From NCBI GenBank assembly GCA_002369025.1, contig DFDV01000121.1, positions 1 through 13,677 on the forward strand: DNA of 13,677 nucleotides, in the 5' to 3' direction. Shown in pieces: positions 1 to 5,661 of the stretch. Position 1 is the stretch's first letter. Each line of letters starts with the position of its first letter. Source of the stretch: Treponema sp. UBA3819 (lineage in GTDB: Bacteria; Spirochaetota; Spirochaetia; Treponematales; Treponemataceae). The position numbers and the translations under genes are program-made. The notes beneath the pieces were generated by a model that made no database searches, was not told where the DNA came from, and was given only the letters and a program-made list of their open reading frames with translations.

Positions 1-153
1 CTTGATATGGATTTTGTAAAGTCAGAACTCCGCAAAGGCTCCGGCACTCAGTTTGATCCCGCACTGGTGGAAATCATGCTGGACTTAATAGAAAGCGGCA
101 TGCTCAATGTAGAGCGCACTGTTGAAGAAAGTTCAAAGACTGCCCAGCAATAA
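1..153 (+). CDS. C-terminal end of an HD-GYP/HD-domain-like protein (partial)
   Basis: This reading frame is open from the first base and stops with TAA at 151-153, giving the last 50 residues of a protein whose beginning lies outside the window. The stretch KGSGTQFDPALVEIMLDLI resembles the segment near the end of HD-GYP cyclic-di-GMP phosphodiesterase domains, where a GTQFDP motif is followed by a helix. After it comes a short polar tail rich in Glu, Ser and Lys. The metal-binding HD and GYP motifs themselves would be upstream and cannot be seen, so activity cannot be judged. The next gene begins 41 to 77 bases downstream on the same strand, depending on which start is used, so co-transcription is possible. 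Confidence 0.65.
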   Translation, partial: LDMDFVKSELRKGSGTQFDPALVEIMLDLIESGMLNVERTVEESSKTAQQ

Positions 154-215
154 GAGAAAATGGGCCGGTCTGCAGATAAAATGGAGGTTTATGTATGGAA
201 TTGATTGTTCGTTTG

Positions 216-224
216 TGCTACAAT
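216..224 (+). promoter_or_regulatory. Extended -10 promoter abutting the start of the solute-binding lipoprotein gene
   Basis: TGC-TACAAT is an extended -10 element ending at 224, with six bases before the ATG at 231. A start point 6-8 bases past the -10 would fall on or next to the ATG, suggesting a leaderless transcript. No good -35 is seen. The same TGC-TAYAMT pattern recurs near gluQ, thiD and the 10738 gene. Confidence 0.5.
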
Positions 225-230
225 AGAAAT

Positions 231-1463
231 ATGAAGAAAATTATATTTTTTGTTTTTGCCATTTTTCTGATTTTGCCTTTCTTTTCATGCAAAAAGCAAA
301 AAGCCCCTGCTTCAGACGGAGCGGTGGTCCTTCGCTTTGCTTCCTGGAGACCTGATGATGTTAAAGAATTGGGTGCTCTTTTTGATATTTTTCATCAGCA
401 GCATCCTGATATCAGCATTTCCCTGGAAGCGGTTGAACCGACTGAATACAATGCAGATATATTGAAAAAACTGCAGGAAGGAACGGCTCCTGATTTAATT
501 TGTGTCCGCTCTTTCGCTACAGGTGAATCCCTTTATGCTGCGGGCTATCTTTCTGACTGCTCATGGCTTCCTTCATTCAAACAGGCTTTTAATGATTCCA
601 GCCGGGCGGCATGGCTTGCTGCTGACGGAAAAGAATATGCCGTCCCCTTTACGGCTGTTTCTCACGGAATGTACTTCAATAAAACTGTCTTCCAGAAAGA
701 AGGACTTGCAATTCCCCAGACCTGGGAAGATTTTATGCAGCTCTGCAGTGTCTTAAAGTCAAAAGGCTATATTCCCATTGCCAATGGCTTTGGAGACAGA
801 TGGGACATTCTTGAGTGTCTCTTTTTGGGCGGCATTGTTCCTGATTTTGTCGGTGGTTCCCGCGAACGTGAAAAATATGAAAATAAAGTCCTTCCGTTGA
901 ATGATGAACATTTTGTTGATGCTTATAAGGCAATTGCTTCTATCGGTCCTTATCTGGCTGATGACGCTGACAAGGTTTCATACGAAGAGGCAAAGCGCCG
1001 CTTTATCGAGCAGAAAGCTGTCATGCTTATGGACGGTTCATGGTCTGCCGGCATCTTCAGCGCCTCAAACTTGGAGTGGAGTGTTTTTGCCCTTCCTGCG
1101 CCAAAAGACCGCCAGACTATTGTCTGTTTCCACCCGGATATGGCTGTTGCGATGAATACAAAATCAACTCATCAGAAAGAAGCAAGGGCATTTTTAACCT
1201 GGCTTTGTACAGTAAATGGTGCAAAGGCTGTTGCGGATTCACTTCCGTCCGGCTATTTCCCGGTAAGTGTCTATAATCTGCCGCTTTCTGATGTCAATGC
1301 AAACCGCTTTTTGCGTCTGAATAAGGGAAGGGATATTGATGTGCGCTTTATCTGGCCCAAACTGATTAAGCTTTATGAGCCGATGAATGATGCAGTCATT
1401 GAAGTTCTTCAGAGAACTATGACTCCCCGTCAGGCGGCAGATTATGTAGCCGGCTCGATGTAA
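231..1463 (+). CDS. Family 1 (carbohydrate-type) ABC solute-binding lipoprotein
   Basis: This is a 410-residue lipoprotein that probably captures a sugar or oligosaccharide at the outer face of the inner membrane for an ABC importer. Residues 1-20 form a lipoprotein signal peptide: MKK, a hydrophobic run, then a relaxed spirochete-style lipobox ending FFSC, with Cys20 as the lipidation site. The mature part begins VLRFASWRPDD and contains GTAPDLICV, VPFTAVSHGMYFNKTVF and MLMDGSWSAGIF, all typical of the SBP_bac_1 family. The length is normal. No permease or ATPase gene lies nearby, so its membrane partner must be encoded elsewhere. An in-frame ATG at 195 has a well-spaced GGAGG (183-187) and would add 12 residues. 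I prefer 231 because the signal peptide then starts in standard form and an extended -10 sits just upstream. The ligand cannot be told from sequence. Confidence 0.85.
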   Translation: MKKIIFFVFAIFLILPFFSCKKQKAPASDGAVVLRFASWRPDDVKELGALFDIFHQQHPDISISLEAVEPTEYNADILKKLQEGTAPDLICVRSFATGESLYAAGYLSDCSWLPSFKQAFNDSSRAAWLAADGKEYAVPFTAVSHGMYFNKTVFQKEGLAIPQTWEDFMQLCSVLKSKGYIPIANGFGDRWDILECLFLGGIVPDFVGGSREREKYENKVLPLNDEHFVDAYKAIASIGPYLADDADKVSYEEAKRRFIEQKAVMLMDGSWSAGIFSASNLEWSVFALPAPKDRQTIVCFHPDMAVAMNTKSTHQKEARAFLTWLCTVNGAKAVADSLPSGYFPVSVYNLPLSDVNANRFLRLNKGRDIDVRFIWPKLIKLYEPMNDAVIEVLQRTMTPRQAADYVAGSM

Positions 1464-1490
1464 GTCCGGCCATCTGCCACCTTCTGGAAT

Positions 1491-2552
1491 TTATTTTTCT
1501 TCTTTTAATACAATATCAACTTTGTAATCGTGGAAGTAGGGTACGGTAATTATCGTATCCTCCGGCACGTCACTCTTTCCATAGGTAATGTAATCACAAA
1601 GCTCATTCATTGCCGTCCAGGCTTTTACCTGTTCTTTTGTCATTTCCTTGCGCTTGGCGGAAATTCTTTCCTTTCTCTGGTTTTCGGAAAGCATGCTTGC
1701 TGTCATTGAGTCTGATGAAGTCATTGTCCAGAAAACTGCGTCCACCGTTCCGCTTGCCAGGGCTGTTGCACGGGCTCCGGAATTGATGTTTACCAGGCGG
1801 ATATTCATTTTGGTTAGTTTGCTGATTTCTGCAAGCAGGGCAGTGTTAAAGCCGGCCGGAGTTCCGTCGGGAGTAATGTAGTCCATGGGAGGCAGGTCGC
1901 CGGTTACCGCAACAGTAATTGTTTTTGCGTTGGGAAATTCGGGAAGTTCAACAGTAAAGGGCGGTTCTTCATTATCGATTTCGTAGATATACTTAAGCAC
2001 CAGCTGGCGCAGTTTACCGGTTGAATTCAGTTTTGTAATGGCCTTTGATATGGTGTCGCAGAGTTCGGTCTTATCTTCCAACATCATGATGGAAAAGTCA
2101 TTGCCCAAAAAGTTAATCAGCAGGTCATCGGTAAAACGCTCGCGGTATTTTGTAGCTTTCAGGCTGTTTTCTTCTTTCAGCAGGTGATTCTGTTCGCAGA
2201 TGTAGTCAGCAATGGTCTTGTGCAGTTCAATACGGTCTACATCGCCGGCATTCAGGGCCATGAGCATAGAGTGCATGTCATCAAAGAACACAACTTCCAG
2301 ATTTGCGTTGGTATCCAGCATGCTTTCATTGTCTACAAAACCGTCATGAGCCAGAATATTCAGTGCGAGTCTGCGGGCTTTTACCATGCCGGCGCGTTCT
2401 TTTTCTGACATATTGAGTGTTGTAAGGGTCCCGATTTTAATTACAGGGGTTTCTTTGATGACTTCTTCAGTCTTCTGTGCTTTTTTGCATCCGGTCAGCA
2501 GCAGGGCTGTGGCAAGTGCAATAAAACAGGCCGTTGTCTTTATCCTTTTCAT
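1491..2552 (-). CDS. Family 3-type solute-binding lipoprotein, apparently circularly permuted
   Basis: This is a 353-residue lipoprotein with a signal peptide and lipobox LLTGC (Cys22). Residues about 85-190 look like the second lobe and closing helices of SBP_bac_3 proteins: LEVVFFDDMHSMLMALNAGD, then FSIMMLEDKTELCDTISKAI and a dG-like turn before a terminal helix. Residues about 212-353 look like the first lobe: VAVTGDLPPMDYITPDGTPA, then GFNTALLAEISKL and a final VPYFHDY strand. The halves are therefore in the reverse of the normal order. The Arg after the TxxxR position of amino-acid-binding members is not evident (VFWTMTSSDS). It is paralogous to the lipoprotein ending at 9665. It lies 34 bases after the uraA remnant on the same strand and may be read through from upp. 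Ligand and transporter partner are unknown. Confidence 0.75.
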   Translation of the reverse strand: MKRIKTTACFIALATALLLTGCKKAQKTEEVIKETPVIKIGTLTTLNMSEKERAGMVKARRLALNILAHDGFVDNESMLDTNANLEVVFFDDMHSMLMALNAGDVDRIELHKTIADYICEQNHLLKEENSLKATKYRERFTDDLLINFLGNDFSIMMLEDKTELCDTISKAITKLNSTGKLRQLVLKYIYEIDNEEPPFTVELPEFPNAKTITVAVTGDLPPMDYITPDGTPAGFNTALLAEISKLTKMNIRLVNINSGARATALASGTVDAVFWTMTSSDSMTASMLSENQRKERISAKRKEMTKEQVKAWTAMNELCDYITYGKSDVPEDTIITVPYFHDYKVDIVLKEEK

Positions 2553-2586
2553 AATGCTAGATATTCCTTCCTTGTAGTATAAATTT

Positions 2587-2862
2587 TTATGCCTGGTCTG
2601 ACTGCTTTCTGTTCAGCAGCAGATTTGAACCAATAAAGGCAAATGAACTTCCCAGAAAAACCGGGCTGGAACTTTTTGTAAAGAGCAGGTAGATGATTGT
2701 TCCCACACCTGCACCGAACAAGGCTGCGGAAGCCGTCAGACCGTTTTCTACAATGGCTGGAACTGCAATTGTTGCCGCAATAATAGCAAGAAGCTGCTGG
2801 AGGGCAAATAAGAAAACTTTTCTCAGTCCAGGTCTGTCGTGAACTCCGTAAATCAAATCCAT
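2587..2862 (-). pseudogene. uraA: Collapsed uracil permease (uraA) remnant
   Basis: The 91-residue frame starts MDLIYGVHDRPGLRKVFLFA and continues through AALFGAGVGTIIYLLF and SPVFLGSSFAFIG, which matches the first two to three membrane segments of uracil/xanthine (NCS2, UraA) permeases. Those proteins are normally about 410-440 residues. After FAFIG the sequence changes abruptly to SNLLLNRKQSDQA and stops. That tail resembles the basic cytoplasmic C-terminus of such permeases, so an in-frame internal deletion is the simplest reading. The start at 2862 is chosen over the ATG at 2910 because it has AGGAGA upstream and matches the family N-terminus, while the longer form overlaps upp. The gap to upp is 19 bases, the normal upp-uraA order. 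A truncated transporter like this should not carry uracil. A new small membrane protein is a less likely alternative. Confidence 0.75.
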
Positions 2863-2881
2863 TTTATATTTCTCCTGTTTT

Positions 2882-3913
2882 TTATCCCAGAACGGTTCTT
2901 TCAATTTCAAACATCTGGCTGCGGTAGAGGCTGGAAATATTGTGGCCGTAGTCTGCCAGCAGCTGAATGATGTTTCTGGGATGTTCTTTTTTGTCTCTTC
3001 CGTTCAGACGGTCACCTGCATCTCCAAGACCCGGCATGATGTAGGCTTTTTCGTTCATCACGGGATCCATCCAGAGAGTGTAGCAGGTGCAGTTTTCAAG
3101 AGCCCTGGTTACGCGGATGGCACCTTTGAGGGTGGAAATGGTGTTGAAGAAGGCAATTGACTTGGGTTTTACGCCCTGATTCTGCAGATATTTTACTACA
3201 GTTACCAGAGAACCGCCTGTTGCATTCATGGGGTCGGCAAAAATCAAGTCTTTTCCGTTCAAATCTTCCAGCTTAAAGAATGACTTGCTTAGGTCAAGGT
3301 TGTATTCCATGTTGTTTTCGTTTTTAGAGTCATTTCTGCTGATTTTAAAGAGGGCAAAGGGAGTCAGGTAGCCGTTTGAAGAATATTCCTGAATTTCCTT
3401 TGAAACAATCATACTGGGAAGCAGGGCACCGCGCAGCATGACGCACATAACCGTGTTGTTGATTTTGTGGTCAATGTCGGGAATCTTGTGTACTGCATAG
3501 TTCTGCACGGGGAAGTTGACGGGGGTCTTTACAATGATGTGACCTTTTTTATCTGATTTCTGGTTGATGTAGGCCATTCTGAAAAGCATTTCGTAGGCGC
3601 GCTGGCTGTAATACATGAATTCCTGATGTTCTGTATTTTCGTCACGCAGGCGGGAAATAACGCAGCTGGCTTCTGCCTGTGCCTGTAAATCTGTTTCAAA
3701 AGAATAGACTTTGATGGCAGGGTGTTTTTTGCAGATTGTCTGCATGACATGTCCCATCTTGTCATAGCCTTCAATGATTTTTTCTTCATTTTTTGGGTCA
3801 AAATACTGCATGGTATCCTTAAAAAGGACGTTAAGCTGCTGCAGTTCTTCCAAATCTTCTTTTGTCAGATAGCCGTCTAAATCTTCTGCTTTTAGAATAA
3901 CGTTATTACTCAT
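2882..3913 (-). CDS. upp: Uracil phosphoribosyltransferase, long form
   Basis: This cytoplasmic enzyme should convert uracil and PRPP to UMP in pyrimidine salvage. The PRPP-binding loop is IFADPMNATGGS (Asp227 to Ser235), and the uracil-binding segment is YIMPGLGDAGDR (residues 291-302). MLRGALLPSMIV (159-170) corresponds to the LRAGLGM-type segment of the family. The protein has 343 residues, against about 208 for the common bacterial enzyme. It carries roughly 120 extra residues before the catalytic domain and about 38 after it. The N-terminal extension is mostly charged helix and matches nothing I recognise. The start ATG at 3913 has AGGAAG five bases upstream. A uracil permease remnant follows in the operon. 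The key motifs are intact, so the gene is probably functional. Confidence 0.88.
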   Translation of the reverse strand: MSNNVILKAEDLDGYLTKEDLEELQQLNVLFKDTMQYFDPKNEEKIIEGYDKMGHVMQTICKKHPAIKVYSFETDLQAQAEASCVISRLRDENTEHQEFMYYSQRAYEMLFRMAYINQKSDKKGHIIVKTPVNFPVQNYAVHKIPDIDHKINNTVMCVMLRGALLPSMIVSKEIQEYSSNGYLTPFALFKISRNDSKNENNMEYNLDLSKSFFKLEDLNGKDLIFADPMNATGGSLVTVVKYLQNQGVKPKSIAFFNTISTLKGAIRVTRALENCTCYTLWMDPVMNEKAYIMPGLGDAGDRLNGRDKKEHPRNIIQLLADYGHNISSLYRSQMFEIERTVLG

Positions 3914-3969
3914 GAATACTTCCTGTATGTTCCCGCAAAAACGGAATCAAAACCCTTTTCTCTTTTTCT

Positions 3970-3975
3970 ATTATA
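3970..3975 (-). promoter_or_regulatory. Putative -10 box for upp
   Basis: On the minus strand, TATAAT sits about 57 bases upstream of the upp start, preceded by TTGTGGTA. No convincing -35 hexamer is visible. It lies 22 bases from the divergent gluQ -10, so the two promoters are back to back in the 97-base gap. Confidence 0.4.
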
Positions 3976-3994
3976 TACCACAATGCCTTGTTTC

Positions 3995-4003
3995 TGCTAT
4001 ACT
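3995..4003 (+). promoter_or_regulatory. Extended -10 promoter abutting gluQ
   Basis: TGC-TATACT ends at 4003 and is followed by seven T residues and then the gluQ ATG at 4011. There is no Shine-Dalgarno sequence. The expected transcription start coincides with the start codon, which suggests a leaderless mRNA. Confidence 0.5.
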
Positions 4004-4010
4004 TTTTTTT

Positions 4011-4919
4011 ATGATAAAAGGAAGATTTGCACCTTCTCCCAGTGGACGAATGCATCTTGGAAATATATATGCCGCCCTCATGTCATGGCTTTCTGTACGA
4101 AAGCAGAATGGCTCCTGGCTTTTGCGTATTGAGGATTTAGACAGACAGCGCTGCCGGCCCGAATATGCAGAAATGCTGATGGATGACCTGCACTGGCTGG
4201 GGCTTGACTGGGATGAGGGCGGAAGCGAAGACTATTTTCAGTCCAGGCGGGACCAGGTGTATGAAGAAGTCTTTTCCCGTCTGGATGATATGGGGCTGGT
4301 ATATGACTGCTTTTGCCGCCGTGCAGACCTGCTTGCTTCCTCAGCTCCTCATGCAAGTGACGGAAGACCTGTTTACAGCGGAAAGTGCTGGAATCTTACT
4401 GAGGAAGAAAAAAATCTGCTTTTGCAAAAAGGCCCTCCCGCAAAAAGAATCCGCCTGGAGGACAGGCATTCCTCTTTTACTGATGGTCATTACGGTCTGG
4501 TCTCCTGCAGCCTTTTGCATGACTGCGGGGATTTTATTCTGCGCCGGGCGGACGGCAATTTTTCCTATCAGCTTGCAGTTGTGGCAGATGATGCCCTGAT
4601 GGGGGTGACGGAAGTAGTGAGGGGAAGGGATTTGCTTTCTTCTACTCACCAGCAGCTTTATCTGTATGAAAAACTTGGCTATCCTGCTCCGGACTTTTTT
4701 CATCTTCCCCTTTTAGTGTCTGCAGACGGACGCAGGCTTTCCAAGCGCGACAGGGATTGTGACATGGCCTTTCTCCGCTCTCATTTTACTCCCCAAAAAA
4801 TCACCGGCCACCTTATGTATCTCTGCGGTTTTATTGACCGTGATGAAGAACTTTCTCTTGATGAAGCGGTCTCTCTCTTCAGCTGGGACAGGCTTCCGCA
4901 AGAGGACATCCGGATCTAA
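4011..4919 (+). CDS. gluQ: Glutamyl-Q tRNA(Asp) synthetase
   Basis: GluQ-RS activates glutamate and attaches it to the queuosine base at the wobble position of tRNA(Asp). It is a truncated relative of GluRS without the anticodon-binding domain. The 302-residue product has the expected length. RFAPSPSGRMHLGN (residues 5-18) carries the HIGH-type signature. Zinc ligands are likely Cys100 and Cys102 (DCFCRR), Tyr122 and Cys126 (YSGKC). DDALMGVTEVVRGRDLL (193-209) is characteristic, and RLSKRD (242-247) is the KMSKS-type loop. The reading frame is open back to 3912, but those 33 residues are not part of the family, and the conserved N-terminus begins at MIKGRFAPSP. There is no ribosome-binding site before this ATG. 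The gene is divergent from upp and followed by the barrel gene on the same strand. Confidence 0.93.
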   Translation: MIKGRFAPSPSGRMHLGNIYAALMSWLSVRKQNGSWLLRIEDLDRQRCRPEYAEMLMDDLHWLGLDWDEGGSEDYFQSRRDQVYEEVFSRLDDMGLVYDCFCRRADLLASSAPHASDGRPVYSGKCWNLTEEEKNLLLQKGPPAKRIRLEDRHSSFTDGHYGLVSCSLLHDCGDFILRRADGNFSYQLAVVADDALMGVTEVVRGRDLLSSTHQQLYLYEKLGYPAPDFFHLPLLVSADGRRLSKRDRDCDMAFLRSHFTPQKITGHLMYLCGFIDRDEELSLDEAVSLFSWDRLPQEDIRI

Positions 4920-4958
4920 AAACTTTTTGATTTCCCTGCATTTTTTCTTTCATATCTA

Positions 4959-4987
4959 TAGACAACGAAAAAAGACTAGCGTAAAAT
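4959..4987 (+). promoter_or_regulatory. Sigma-70-type promoter of the barrel/S41 unit
   Basis: TAGACA (4959-4964), a 17-base spacer and TAAAAT (4982-4987) form a good housekeeping-type promoter in the gluQ/barrel gap. Only eight bases separate the -10 from the ATG at 4996 and no Shine-Dalgarno sequence is present. Transcription would therefore begin at or just before the start codon. Confidence 0.55.
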
Positions 4988-4995
4988 TTACAGTT

Positions 4996-5649
4996 ATGAG
5001 AAGAGTAATTATTTTATTCAGCCTGCTCTGTATTGCAGGTACATTGTGTGCCCAGTCTCCGTGGTCACACAGAGTTGGTGGTGGCGTATCTGTTCCATAT
5101 TTGTCTCTGGATGTAAAGGATGACGACACAAATTCTATTTTTGCCCCGGAAGTATCTGTCCGCTATCTGGCACTGCATGAAAATGGCTTTTGTCTGACAG
5201 GAGCCCTGGGTGCAGGCGTGCCTTTCAGTTCTGATTTTGTACTGGAAGACGGGGATAAGACGGCGAGCGGCTATGGCATGGCGCTTTCATTAGGTGTCGG
5301 TTATGCCTTTGTCAATACGGAAAAAATCACTTTTGCAGCCCTGGGCTCAGTCGGCCTAGACTGGTTCCGTTTTGCCTTTAAGAAAGAGATTACCGCACAG
5401 GGAACGAGTAAGACAGCAGAATGGACTCAGACGGACAATGTCCTTACTTTTGGTGTCGGACTTGAACTTCTGGTAATGTATCATCTTTCTGAAAGCCTTT
5501 CCCTTTTTGCTGACTGTGCCGTGCGCTATATTGATGCGGGCAGAGTCTGGATTGAAGGAAAAAAGATAAGCACTGATTATAACCGTCACAGTGATATACG
5601 CAATTATGTTTCTGTACACCCGTCATTAGGCGTGTGTCTGAAGTTCTAA
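4996..5649 (+). CDS. Small outer-membrane beta-barrel protein (hypothetical)
   Basis: The product has 217 residues. Residues 1-19 form a signal peptide (MRRVIILFSLLCIAGTLCA, probable cut before QSPW). The mature part is built of alternating hydrophobic and polar strands with turns, for example VSVRYLALHENGFCLTGALG, ALSLGVGYAFVNTEKITFAA and LFADCAVRYIDAGRV, and it ends in LGVCLKF with a terminal Phe. This is the pattern of an 8-strand outer-membrane barrel. I cannot name a family. The frame is open from 4759, but that part lies inside gluQ in another frame, so the ATG at 4996 with the signal peptide is the start. The S41 lipoprotein gene follows after 12 bases, so the two are surely co-transcribed. 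Strand geometry suggests a porin-like or OmpA-N-like protein rather than an enzyme. Confidence 0.75.
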   Translation: MRRVIILFSLLCIAGTLCAQSPWSHRVGGGVSVPYLSLDVKDDDTNSIFAPEVSVRYLALHENGFCLTGALGAGVPFSSDFVLEDGDKTASGYGMALSLGVGYAFVNTEKITFAALGSVGLDWFRFAFKKEITAQGTSKTAEWTQTDNVLTFGVGLELLVMYHLSESLSLFADCAVRYIDAGRVWIEGKKISTDYNRHSDIRNYVSVHPSLGVCLKF

Positions 5650-5661
5650 GGAGGCGTGAAA

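Noticed and set aside
1449..1470. GCCGG/CCGGC inverted repeat at the end of the family 1 binding-protein gene as a terminator
   Set aside because: The stem is only five pairs with a twelve-base loop that includes the stop codon, and no T run follows.
3912..4010. Upstream in-frame extension of gluQ beginning at 3912
   Set aside because: The 33 extra residues do not belong to the GluQ-RS family, overlap the divergent upp start and contain the promoter region.
4759..4995. Upstream extension of the barrel protein frame
   Set aside because: It overlaps the coding part of gluQ in another frame, and a clear signal peptide begins at 4996.
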